A DNA stretch of 64,000 nt from Pseudomonas subflava (GTDB lineage Bacteria; Pseudomonadota; Gammaproteobacteria; Pseudomonadales; Pseudomonadaceae): NCBI RefSeq assembly GCF_023823685.1, contig NZ_JAMXBF010000015.1, positions 1 to 64,000 of the forward strand. Reading direction: 5' to 3'. The notes beneath the pieces were generated by a model, which worked only from the letters and a program-made list of their open reading frames with translations, had not been told where the DNA came from and made no database searches. The first letter of the stretch is position 1. Every line of letters starts with the position of its first letter. Below are positions 33,816-41,473 of the stretch, in pieces. The translations under genes were made by a program, and so were the position numbers.

Positions 33816-35788
33816 GCCGACAGCCCCTCGATCATCTGCTTAATGCGGTCGGTGCAGGCTTTCAGGTCACGGTCGATCTCTTCCAGCGGGCGCGGCGGCT
33901 GGAATATGTAGAAGTGACGATTAAACGGAATCTCGAAGCCGACGATGCCGACTTCACCATCCTGCGCATCCGTCTTGCTCTCGTCGATCCAGGCATCCGG
34001 CACATGGGGTTTTACTTCGCGCTCGAAGTAGTCGTACACCGATTCGCCCAGCGGCACGTTCTCGTTGTCGCGCAGGCCCGCATCGGCTTCCGGCAGGCCT
34101 TTGACCATGCAGATATCGGCCTCGGGGTCGCGCTCGCTCAGGGCGTTGAGGATGGCCTTCAGCTCGGGTGTGCTGGGGTATACGTCATGGGCGTTGAGCG
34201 CCTTCTTCAGCAGCTTGCTGAACTGCTCGCGGTTGCGGTGCAGAACGCTGGTGTCCATGGCCTGCAGGGCTTCGACCAGACGCTGGCGGGCCGGGGCTTC
34301 CAGCTTCTCGATGGCTTTTTCTTCAAGCACCTTCTCGATGCGCTCGGCGCTGGTCTGAAAGTTCAGGCGCAGCGGGCGCTCGACGGTGATGCGCCGATAG
34401 CCGAAGGCATTGACGGGGAAGATTTTGCTCTGCGGGGTTTCCTCGAAGCGGCCATACAGGCGCACCAGTTCGTCGATCTGCTCCTCGGTGAGGTACTGGC
34501 GCTTGCTGCCCAGCGACTTGCGCATCTTGGCGAAGTGCTGGCTGCCATCGATCAGCTGCACCTTGCCCTGGCGCACGGCGACCTTGTGGTTGCTCAGCAC
34601 CCACACATAGGTGGCGATGCCGGTGTTGTAGAACATGTCGGTGGGCAGGGCGATGATCGCCTCGACCAGATCGTTCTGCAGCAGGTAGCGGCGAATCTCC
34701 GATTCGCCCGAACCGGCGCCGCCGGTAAACAGCGGCGAGCCGTTGAGGATGATGCCGATGCGCGAACCGCCTTCACGCGGGTCACGCATCTTGCTGACCA
34801 GGTGCAGCAGGAATAGCAGCGAGCCATCGGAGACGCGTGGCAGGCCCGGGCCGAAGCGGCCGGTGAAGCCTTTGCTGCTGTGCTCGTCGGTGATCTGCTT
34901 TTGCACCTTCTTCCACTCCACGCCGAACGGCGGGTTGCTGAGCATGAAGTCGAAGCGGCTGTCGGCCAGTTGGTCGTCGGACAGGGTATTGCCCAGCTTG
35001 ATGCTGGTGACGTCCTGGCCCTTGATCAGCATGTCCGCCTTGCAGATGGCGTAGGACTCGGGGTTGAGCTCCTGGCCATGCAGCGACACGGTGACCTGCT
35101 GGCTGATGGACTGGATGTACTCGTCGCCCTCGGAGAGGAAGCCGCCGGTGCCGGCAGTCGGGTCGTAGATGGTGACGATGCTGTTGGGCTTGAGCTTGTC
35201 GTCCTGCCCGGTGATCACCAGCGAGGTGGTCAGGTGCACGATATCGCGCGGGGTGAAGTGCTCCCCGGCGGTTTCGTTGGAGCTTTCCGCGAACTTGCGG
35301 ATCAGCTCTTCGAAGATGATGCCCATGCCAAAGTTGCTGATGCGCTCAGGCTCCAGCGGGGCGACAGCAAAGCGTTGCACTACCTGATACAGCAGGTTGG
35401 CGGCGGCGAGCTGCTGCACGAAGTCCTCGAAGTGGAAGTGCTCGAAAATCTCGCGGGCGTCCTTGCTGAAGGACTGCACATAGCTCATCAGGTCGGCGGC
35501 GGTCTGGGTATCGGACAGCGTGCCGAGGGTCAGTTTGGAGGCATTGAAGAACTGCTGGCCGGCCGCGCGCAGCAACAGCCGCTCACGCACCAGATCAGGC
35601 CGGCCTTCCTGCGCATAGGACTCACGGATCACCGCTTCCTTGGTCGGCTCCAGCACACATTCCATACGGCGCAGCAGGGTGAACGGCAGGATGATGCGAC
35701 CGTACTGCGACTGCTTGAAATCACCGCGCAGCAGGTCGGCAATCGACCAAAGAAAGGCGGCCGTCTGGGAATGGTTTTCCGTGTTCAC
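33812..35788 (-). CDS. hsdM: Type I restriction-modification methyltransferase subunit
   Basis: A 658-aa N6-adenine methyltransferase. The helical N-terminal HsdM_N domain (FLWSIADLLRGDFKQSQYGRIILPFTLLRRMECVL) is followed by SAM motif I DPTAGTGGF (about residue 205) and catalytic motif NPPF (about residue 285). The GTG at 35788 is taken as start because AGGAGAAG lies 4-5 bp upstream; a longer frame begins at 35899 without such a site. It is the first gene of the island and starts about 155 bp from the tRNA-Pro 3' end. Confidence 0.93.
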   Translation of the reverse strand: MNTENHSQTAAFLWSIADLLRGDFKQSQYGRIILPFTLLRRMECVLEPTKEAVIRESYAQEGRPDLVRERLLLRAAGQQFFNASKLTLGTLSDTQTAADLMSYVQSFSKDAREIFEHFHFEDFVQQLAAANLLYQVVQRFAVAPLEPERISNFGMGIIFEELIRKFAESSNETAGEHFTPRDIVHLTTSLVITGQDDKLKPNSIVTIYDPTAGTGGFLSEGDEYIQSISQQVTVSLHGQELNPESYAICKADMLIKGQDVTSIKLGNTLSDDQLADSRFDFMLSNPPFGVEWKKVQKQITDEHSSKGFTGRFGPGLPRVSDGSLLFLLHLVSKMRDPREGGSRIGIILNGSPLFTGGAGSGESEIRRYLLQNDLVEAIIALPTDMFYNTGIATYVWVLSNHKVAVRQGKVQLIDGSQHFAKMRKSLGSKRQYLTEEQIDELVRLYGRFEETPQSKIFPVNAFGYRRITVERPLRLNFQTSAERIEKVLEEKAIEKLEAPARQRLVEALQAMDTSVLHRNREQFSKLLKKALNAHDVYPSTPELKAILNALSERDPEADICMVKGLPEADAGLRDNENVPLGESVYDYFEREVKPHVPDAWIDESKTDAQDGEVGIVGFEIPFNRHFYIFQPPRPLEEIDRDLKACTDRIKQMIEGLSA

Positions 35789-35901
35789 GCAACTTCTCCT
35801 GGAACAGGACAGCAAAAGCGCGAGTTTAACCTGACGGAAAGGTCGGGACCGCATCTCTATGAGCGCGTTTACCCCGGTGTTTACCTGAGCCCAAAACAAA
35901 A

Positions 35902-35929
35902 AAGCCTGATCATTTCTGATCAGGCTTTG
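35902..35929 (-). terminator. Terminator of tRNA-Pro
   Basis: A 12-bp perfect stem (35902-35913 with 35918-35929), loop TTTC on the plus strand, then TTTTTTGTTTT on the leftward transcript. It starts 15 bp past the tRNA 3' end. Confidence 0.88.
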
Positions 35930-35943
35930 ATGTTGGGATTATT

Positions 35944-36020
35944 TGGTCGGGACGGAGTGATTCGAACACTCGACCCCTTGCACCCCATGCAAGTGCGCTA
36001 CCGGGCTGCGCTACGCCCCG
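35944..36020 (-). tRNA. tRNA-Pro (anticodon GGG)
   Basis: 77 nt including an encoded CCA. The acceptor stem pairs CGGGGCG with CGTCCCG (one G-T wobble). The D-arm is AGCGCAGCCCGGTAGCGC, and the anticodon stem CTTGC/GCAAG encloses the loop ATGGGGT, giving anticodon GGG for CCC/CCU codons. The T-arm contains GTTCGAATC. It ends the ihfA-merR gene string and forms the right border of the restriction-modification island. Confidence 0.96.
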
Positions 36021-36025
36021 ACGAT

Positions 36026-36045
36026 GCTTCCGTGTTACCGGAAGC
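36026..36045. other. Hairpin between merR-type gene and tRNA-Pro
   Basis: Arms GCTTCCG (36026-36032) and CGGAAGC (36039-36045) with a 6-base loop lie 5 bp upstream of the tRNA 5' end. A weak leftward promoter may overlap the region (TTCCAC, 17 bp, TAAAGT near 36084-36056). No T-tract follows, so it may be a processing or attenuating structure. Confidence 0.35.
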
Positions 36046-36102
36046 GGGGAGGACTTTACAATAAGCTGCTGAATTGTGGAAGTTTTTTTTACCGCTGAGG
36101 GC

Positions 36103-36459
36103 TTACTTGCGAAGCACCAGCAGAACATCCTCGAGCTCGGCAATCATCTGCCGGATCAGCTGCTTGTACTGGGTGGTGTCGTCCTTGGCTTCGTCGCCGG
36201 AGAGACGCTGACGCGCCCCGCCGATGGTGAAGCCCTGGTCGTACAGGAGTGCTCGGATCTGGCGGATCATCAGCACATCTTGGCGCTGATAGTAGCGACG
36301 GTTACCCCGTCGCTTCACCGGATTGAGCTGAGGAAACTCCTGCTCCCAGTAACGCAAAACATGAGGCTTGACGGCACAGAGGTCGCTGACTTCGCCGATG
36401 GTGAAGTAGCGTTTGCCAGGGATAGGCGGCAGCTCGTCGTTATGACTTGGTTCCAGCAT
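36103..36459 (-). CDS. MerR family transcriptional regulator
   Basis: A 118-aa protein with a winged helix-turn-helix in residues 18-70 (RYFTIGEVSDLCAVKPHVLRYWEQEFPQL, RRGNRRYYQRQDVLMIRQI). A short dimerisation helix follows, with no metal-binding cysteines. Its start lies inside the 3' end of ihfA (20-bp overlap), a pairing conserved in Pseudomonas where the gene follows ihfA and precedes tRNA-Pro. Its targets are not known to me. Confidence 0.9.
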   Translation of the reverse strand: MLEPSHNDELPPIPGKRYFTIGEVSDLCAVKPHVLRYWEQEFPQLNPVKRRGNRRYYQRQDVLMIRQIRALLYDQGFTIGGARQRLSGDEAKDDTTQYKQLIRQMIAELEDVLLVLRK

Positions 36460-36742
36460 ATGCCTCTACTCTGGCCTTCAATTTCTGGCCCGGACGAAAG
36501 GTGACAACACGGCGAGCCGTGATCGGGATTTCTTCGCCTGTTTTGGGATTGCGGCCCGGGCGCTGACGTTTGTCGCGCAGGTCGAAATTGCCGAAACCGG
36601 ACAATTTGACCTGTTCGTTGTCTTCCAGCGCGTGGCGGATTTCCTCGAAAAACAGCTCCACCAACTCCTTGGCTTCCCGCTTATTCAGGCCAAGCTCTTC
36701 ATACAGACGTTCCGCCATCTCAGCTTTCGTCAGAGCCCCCAT
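36440..36742 (-). CDS. ihfA: Integration host factor subunit alpha
   Basis: A 100-aa DNA-bending protein of the HU/IHF family. The beta-arm signature GRNPKTGEEIPITARRVVTFRPGQKLK includes the proline that intercalates into DNA. It works as a heterodimer with IhfB in recombination, replication and sigma-54 promoter activation. It starts 3 bp after pheT, in the classic pheST-ihfA order. Confidence 0.97.
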   Translation of the reverse strand: MGALTKAEMAERLYEELGLNKREAKELVELFFEEIRHALEDNEQVKLSGFGNFDLRDKRQRPGRNPKTGEEIPITARRVVTFRPGQKLKARVEAYAGTKS

Positions 36743-36745
36743 ACG

Positions 36746-39124
36746 CTACTTCCTTAACGTGGCGTTGAACCTTTCTTCCAGCGAGGTGATGATGTTTTGC
36801 GTAGTTGTATTCACCTCATCGTCGTTAAGAGTGCGCGATGGATGTTGCCAGGTCAAGCCAACGGCAAGGCTTTTTCTATGTGGATCAATGCCTTTACCGT
36901 GATACACGTCAAACAGTCTGAGGTCCGTCAGCCACTCGCCAGCGGCCTCGCGGATGGTAGCGAGCACGGCATCGGCCGGCTGCTCGCGATCCACCAGCAG
37001 GGCCAGGTCGCGGCGCACCTCAGGGAAGCGTGACAGCTCGCTGAACGCCGGCATGCGTCCGGTTGCCACTTCGGCCAGTACCAGCTCGAAGAGGAACACT
37101 GGCTGATCCAGACCCAGGGTCTTGGCCAGTTCCGGGTGCATGGCACCGAGGAAACCAACCAGGCGCCCTTCCCGCTCGATACGTGCGGTCTGGCCCGGGT
37201 GCAGGGCCGGATGCTCGCCCGGCACGAAGCTGAAGGCATCGGCGGCGCCGGCATACCCCAGCAGCGCTTCGACATCGGCCTTGAGGTCGTAGAAGTCCAC
37301 GCTCTCGCGGCCGTTGGCCCAGGCTTCCGGCAGGCGACTACCACTGATCACACCGGCCAGCACGGCTTCCTGCTTCAGGCCTTCGAGCTGGCCAATGAAG
37401 CGCAGGCCGCTCTCGAACAGGCGCACGCGCGACTGCTGGCGGTTGAGGTTGTGCTCCAGCGCCTTGACCAGGCCCGGCCACAGCGAGGAACGCATGGCGG
37501 CCATGTCGGCGGAGATCGGGTTGGCCAGCTGCAGCGGCGCCACGCCCGGATTGAACAGCTCGAACAGCTTGGGATCGATGAAGCTGTAGGTGATGGCTTC
37601 CTGATAACCGCGAGTGACCAGCAGGCGACGCAGGGCCGGCAGCTCGGCACGGGCTTCGGCCTTGGCCTGCGGGGCCAGGCGAGCCTGCGGGTAGCGCACC
37701 GGCAGACGGTTGTAGCCGTACAGGCGACCCAGCTCTTCGATCAGGTCCACTTCCAGGCTGATGTCGAAGCGGTGGCTCGGCACGCTGACCTGCCACTGGC
37801 CGGCGCCCTGGGCGACGGTGCTCAGGCCCAGCGCATTGAGCAGGCGCTCGACCTCGGCGTCGTCCATGTCCATGCTCAGCATCTGGCTAATGCGCTCGGC
37901 ACGCAGGGTGATCGGCGCGACGTTCGGCAGGTCGGCAGCGCTGGCCACCTCGATGATCGGACCGGCTTCGCCGCCGACGATCTCCAGCAGCAGCGCGGTG
38001 GCGCGCTCCATAGCATTGCGCGCCAGCTGCGAGTCCACGCCACGCTCGAAGCGGTGCGAGGAGTCGGTGTGCAGGCCATAGGAACGGGCCTTGCCGGCCA
38101 CCGAGATGGTGTCGAAGAAGGCGCTTTCCAGGAACAGGTCGCGGGTCTTGTCGCTGACGCCGCTGTGCTCGCCGCCCATCACGCCGGCGATGGCCAGGGC
38201 GCGGTTGTGGTCGGCGATCACCAGGGTGTCGGCGCGCAGGCTGACTTCCTGGCCATCCAGCAGGACCAGCTTCTCGCCCTCTTCCGCCATGCGCACGCGG
38301 ATGCCGCCGTTGATCTCGGCGAGGTCGAAGGCGTGCATCGGCTGACCGAGCTCGAGCATCACGTAGTTGGTGATGTCGACGGCGGCATCGATGCTGCGGA
38401 TGTCGGAACGGCGCAGGCGTTCGACCATCCATAGCGGGGTCGGTTTGGACAGGTCGACATTGCGGACAACGCGACCCAGGTAGCGCGGGCAGGCCTTGGA
38501 GGCCAGCACTTCGACCGGGCGCACTTCGTCATGCGCAGCGGCGACTGGGGCGACGGATACAGTCGCTACCGGAGCGGCATAGATGGCGCCGACTTCGCGA
38601 GCCAGACCGGCCAGCGACAGGCAGTCGCCACGGTTCGGGGTCAGGCCGATCTCGATGCTGGCATCGTCCAGACCGAGGTAGTCGCGCAGGCCCTGGCCGA
38701 CCGGGGCGTCTGCCGCCAGTTCCATCAGGCCGCTGTTGTCGTCGCTGACCTGCAGCTCGGAGGCCGAGCAGAGCATGCCCTGGGACTCCACGCCGCGCAG
38801 CTTGGCCTGCTTGATCTTGAAGTCGCCCGGCAGCTCGGCGCCGATCATGGCGAAGGGAATCTTGATGCCGGCGCGGGCATTGGGCGCGCCGCAGACCACC
38901 TGGAAGGTGGCGCTGCCGTTGCTGACCTGGCACACGCGCAATTTGTCTGCGTCCGGGTGCTGTTCGGCACTGAGGATCTCGCCCACCACCACGCCGCTGA
39001 ACTGGCCGGCGACCGGGATCACGGCGTCTACCTCCAGGCCGACCATGGACAGGCGGGCCACCAGTTCGTCGCGCGAAACTGCCGGGTTCACCCAGCCACG
39101 CAGCCACTGTTCACTGAATTTCAT
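36746..39124 (-). CDS. pheT: Phenylalanine--tRNA ligase beta subunit
   Basis: A 792-aa subunit of the alpha2beta2 synthetase that charges tRNA-Phe. The N-terminal OB-fold tRNA-binding domain (FSGVVVGEILSAEQHPDADKLRVCQV, about residues 42-67) is followed by the B3/B4 editing domain, the B5 domain and a catalytic-like core. The C-terminal ferredoxin-fold anticodon-binding domain begins near FPEVRRDLALLVDREQ. Length and domain order are standard. It lies 42 bp after pheS. Confidence 0.97.
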   Translation of the reverse strand: MKFSEQWLRGWVNPAVSRDELVARLSMVGLEVDAVIPVAGQFSGVVVGEILSAEQHPDADKLRVCQVSNGSATFQVVCGAPNARAGIKIPFAMIGAELPGDFKIKQAKLRGVESQGMLCSASELQVSDDNSGLMELAADAPVGQGLRDYLGLDDASIEIGLTPNRGDCLSLAGLAREVGAIYAAPVATVSVAPVAAAHDEVRPVEVLASKACPRYLGRVVRNVDLSKPTPLWMVERLRRSDIRSIDAAVDITNYVMLELGQPMHAFDLAEINGGIRVRMAEEGEKLVLLDGQEVSLRADTLVIADHNRALAIAGVMGGEHSGVSDKTRDLFLESAFFDTISVAGKARSYGLHTDSSHRFERGVDSQLARNAMERATALLLEIVGGEAGPIIEVASAADLPNVAPITLRAERISQMLSMDMDDAEVERLLNALGLSTVAQGAGQWQVSVPSHRFDISLEVDLIEELGRLYGYNRLPVRYPQARLAPQAKAEARAELPALRRLLVTRGYQEAITYSFIDPKLFELFNPGVAPLQLANPISADMAAMRSSLWPGLVKALEHNLNRQQSRVRLFESGLRFIGQLEGLKQEAVLAGVISGSRLPEAWANGRESVDFYDLKADVEALLGYAGAADAFSFVPGEHPALHPGQTARIEREGRLVGFLGAMHPELAKTLGLDQPVFLFELVLAEVATGRMPAFSELSRFPEVRRDLALLVDREQPADAVLATIREAAGEWLTDLRLFDVYHGKGIDPHRKSLAVGLTWQHPSRTLNDDEVNTTTQNIITSLEERFNATLRK

Positions 39125-39166
39125 GCTGTCTGTTCTCCTTAAGCGAATTCGATACGGGGCGTGCGG

Positions 39167-40183
39167 CTAGCGGAATTGCGCCAGGAACCGCAGGTCGTTA
39201 TCGAAGAACAGGCGCAGGTCATTGACGCCATAACGCAGCATGGCCAGCCGCTCGACGCCCATGCCGAAGGCGAAGCCGGAGTACTTCTCCGGATCGATGC
39301 CGGACATACGCAGAACGTTCGGATGCACCATGCCGCAGCCCATCACCTCCAGCCAGCCGGTCTGCTTGCACACGCGGCAACCCTTGCCGGAGCACATCAC
39401 GCACTGCATGTCGACTTCGGCCGACGGCTCGGTGAAGGGGAAGAAGGACGGGCGGAAACGCACGCCCAGTGGCTTCTCGAAGAACACGCGGAGGAATTCC
39501 TCGATGGTGCCCTTGAGGTCGGCGAAGCTGATGCCCTCGTCGATCAGCAGGCCCTCGACCTGGTGGAACATCGGCGAGTGGGTGATATCGGAGTCGCAGC
39601 GGTACACGCGGCCGGGACAGACGATGCGGATCGGCGGCTGCTGCGATTCCATGGTGCGCACCTGTACCGGCGAGGTGTGGGTGCGCAGCAGCATGTTCGC
39701 GTTGAAATAGAAGGTGTCGTGCATCGCCCGCGCCGGGTGGTGGCCGGGGATGTTGAGCGCTTCGAAGTTGTGGTAGTCGTCTTCGACTTCCGGACCCTCG
39801 GCCACGTTGTAGCCGATATGGGTAAAGAACTGCTCGACACGCTCGAGGGTGCGGGTGACCGGATGCAGGCCACCAGAGGCCTGGCCGCGGCCCGGCAGGG
39901 TCACGTCAATACGCTCGGACGCCAGCTTCTCGGCGAGCAGGGCCTGCTCAAGCACGGATTTGCGGGCGTTCAGGGCGTCCTGAACCTGGTTTTTGGCGGC
40001 ATTGATCAGGGCGCCGGCCTGCGGACGCTCTTCGGCGGACAGTTTGCCGAGGGTCTGCATCAGGGCGGTCAGCTCGCCTTTCTTGCCGAGATACTGCACC
40101 CGGAGCTGTTCCAGGGCGTTGATGTCTGCGGTGTTTTGCACGGCCTCAAGCGCTTGCGAGACCAATGCATCCAGGTTTTCCAT
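39167..40183 (-). CDS. pheS: Phenylalanine--tRNA ligase alpha subunit
   Basis: A 338-aa catalytic subunit, class II synthetase. An N-terminal coiled-coil (about residues 1-90) for tRNA binding precedes the core. Motif 2 includes FRPSFFPFTEPSAEVDM, and motif 3 is GFAFGMGVERLAMLRYG near residues 305-321. It is separated from rplT by 95 bp that contain two hairpins. Confidence 0.97.
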   Translation of the reverse strand: MENLDALVSQALEAVQNTADINALEQLRVQYLGKKGELTALMQTLGKLSAEERPQAGALINAAKNQVQDALNARKSVLEQALLAEKLASERIDVTLPGRGQASGGLHPVTRTLERVEQFFTHIGYNVAEGPEVEDDYHNFEALNIPGHHPARAMHDTFYFNANMLLRTHTSPVQVRTMESQQPPIRIVCPGRVYRCDSDITHSPMFHQVEGLLIDEGISFADLKGTIEEFLRVFFEKPLGVRFRPSFFPFTEPSAEVDMQCVMCSGKGCRVCKQTGWLEVMGCGMVHPNVLRMSGIDPEKYSGFAFGMGVERLAMLRYGVNDLRLFFDNDLRFLAQFR

Positions 40184-40203
40184 GTACGGACTCCAGATAC
40201 GAA

Positions 40204-40265
40204 ATAGGGGAAGAGCTTGAAGGCTCTTCCCCTATCTTTGACGTTGCCACCGGGCGAACCCGGTG
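40204..40265 (-). promoter_or_regulatory. Two hairpins in the rplT-pheS spacer
   Basis: The leftward transcript first forms CACCGGG/CCCGGTG closed by a UUCG tetraloop (40265-40248). It then forms a perfect 13-bp stem (40235-40223 with 40216-40204) around a 6-base loop, followed by a weak ATTTCG tract. The position fits an attenuator or a partial terminator that separates ribosomal-protein from synthetase expression. I find no phenylalanine-rich leader peptide. Confidence 0.6.
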
Positions 40266-40278
40266 ATTGTCGGGGGAC

Positions 40279-40635
40279 TTAAGCCAGAACGGCCTTAGCT
40301 TTCTCGACAATCGCAGCAAACGCCGCTTTTTCGTTCACTGCCAGATCGGCCAGAACCTTGCGATCGATCTCGATGGCCGCTTTCTTCAGGCCAGCGATCA
40401 GACGGCTGTAGGACAGACCATTCTGACGAGCACCGGCGTTGATACGAGCGATCCACAGAGCGCGGAACTGACGCTTGCGCTGACGGCGGTCACGGTAGGC
40501 GTATTGGCCTGCCTTGATCACAGCCTGCTTGGCAACGCGGAACACGCGCGAACGCGCGCCGTAGTAGCCTTTGGCGAGTTTCAGGATTTTTTTGTGACGA
40601 GCACGAGCGATAACGCCACGCTTAACACGAGCCAT
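40279..40635 (-). CDS. rplT: 50S ribosomal protein L20
   Basis: A 118-aa protein that binds 23S rRNA early in 50S assembly. The basic N terminus (MARVKRGVIARARHKKILKLAKGYYGARSR) and C-terminal globular part (SYSRLIAGLKKAAIEIDRKVLADLAV) are standard. In several bacteria L20 represses the infC-rpmI-rplT messenger; the gene order here is the same, but I did not identify the operator. Confidence 0.98.
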   Translation of the reverse strand: MARVKRGVIARARHKKILKLAKGYYGARSRVFRVAKQAVIKAGQYAYRDRRQRKRQFRALWIARINAGARQNGLSYSRLIAGLKKAAIEIDRKVLADLAVNEKAAFAAIVEKAKAVLA

Positions 40636-40667
40636 GAGTAATTACCTCTAAAGAATCTTGACCGGAA

Positions 40668-40862
40668 TTAACGAACGCGCAGCATGCGCTCGACTTTTGC
40701 CTTGTCCGACGGATGCATCAGTTCGCTACCGCGAAGTTGACGCTTACGCTTGGTGGACATTTTGGTCAGGATGTGGCTCTTGAAAGCGTGCTTGTGCTTG
40801 TAGCCGGCAGCAGTTTTCAGGAAACGCTTAGCCGCGCCGCTTTTAGTTTTCATCTTTGGCAT
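40668..40862 (-). CDS. rpmI: 50S ribosomal protein L35
   Basis: A 64-aa, very basic protein with the family N terminus MPKMKTKSGAAKRFLKTAAGYK and the KRQLRGSELMHPSDKAKVERML tail. It lies between infC and rplT as in most proteobacteria. Confidence 0.98.
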   Translation of the reverse strand: MPKMKTKSGAAKRFLKTAAGYKHKHAFKSHILTKMSTKRKRQLRGSELMHPSDKAKVERMLRVR

Positions 40863-40922
40863 GTTTGGTACTCCGCATTCATTAACAACTGATAACCATC
40901 AGGCCTGCCAGTGCCCGGGAGG

Positions 40923-41471
40923 TTATTTACGCTTCTTGGGAGCGATGACCATCATCAGCTGGCGTCCTTCCAGCTTAGGATGCTGTTCGACGGTGCCGAT
41001 CTCGGCGAGGTCGTTCTCGACCCGCTTCAACAGCTCCATACCCAGCTCCTGGTGGGCCATCTCACGACCACGGAATCGCAAGGATACCTTGGCCTTGTCC
41101 CCTTCATTAAGGAAACGTACCAGGTTGCGTAGTTTTACCTGGTAATCCCCTTCTTCCGTCCCTGGACGAAACTTGATTTCTTTAATCTGCTGCTGGTGCT
41201 GGTTCTTCTTCGCGATCGCAGCTTGCTTCTTCTTCTCGAACAGGTGCTTGCCGTAGTCCATGATTCGGCAAACCGGCGGAACGGCGTCAGCGGAGATCTC
41301 TACCAGATCCAGCTTGGCTTCTTCAGCCACACGCAGCGCTTCGTCAATCGAAACGATCCCTACCTGCTCGCCATCCGCGCCAATCAGGCGGACTTCACGT
41401 GCGGTGATGTTCTCGTTGATCGGTGCCTTTGGGACGGCCCGCTTATCCTGTCTCATTTCACGCTTAATAAT
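40923..41471 (-). CDS. infC: Translation initiation factor IF-3 (ATT start)
   Basis: A 182-aa factor that binds the 30S subunit and discriminates initiation codons. Its N-terminal domain (PINENITAREVRLIGADGEQ), lysine-rich linker (LFEKKKQAAIAKKNQ) and C-terminal domain (IKFRPGTEEGDYQVKLRNLVRFL) are all present. I place the start at the ATT at 41471: GGAG ends 5 bp upstream and it lies 2 bp after the thrS stop. The first ATG (41456) lacks a good site and would remove MIKRE. The rare ATT codon underlies IF-3 autoregulation in E. coli. Confidence 0.93.
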   Translation of the reverse strand: MIKREMRQDKRAVPKAPINENITAREVRLIGADGEQVGIVSIDEALRVAEEAKLDLVEISADAVPPVCRIMDYGKHLFEKKKQAAIAKKNQHQQQIKEIKFRPGTEEGDYQVKLRNLVRFLNEGDKAKVSLRFRGREMAHQELGMELLKRVENDLAEIGTVEQHPKLEGRQLMMVIAPKKRK

Positions 41472-41473
41472 GA

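Noticed and set aside
27566..35788. A prophage or integrative element carrying the hsd genes
   Set aside because: No integrase, recombinase, capsid or conjugation gene and no clear att duplication were found; the island holds only restriction genes.
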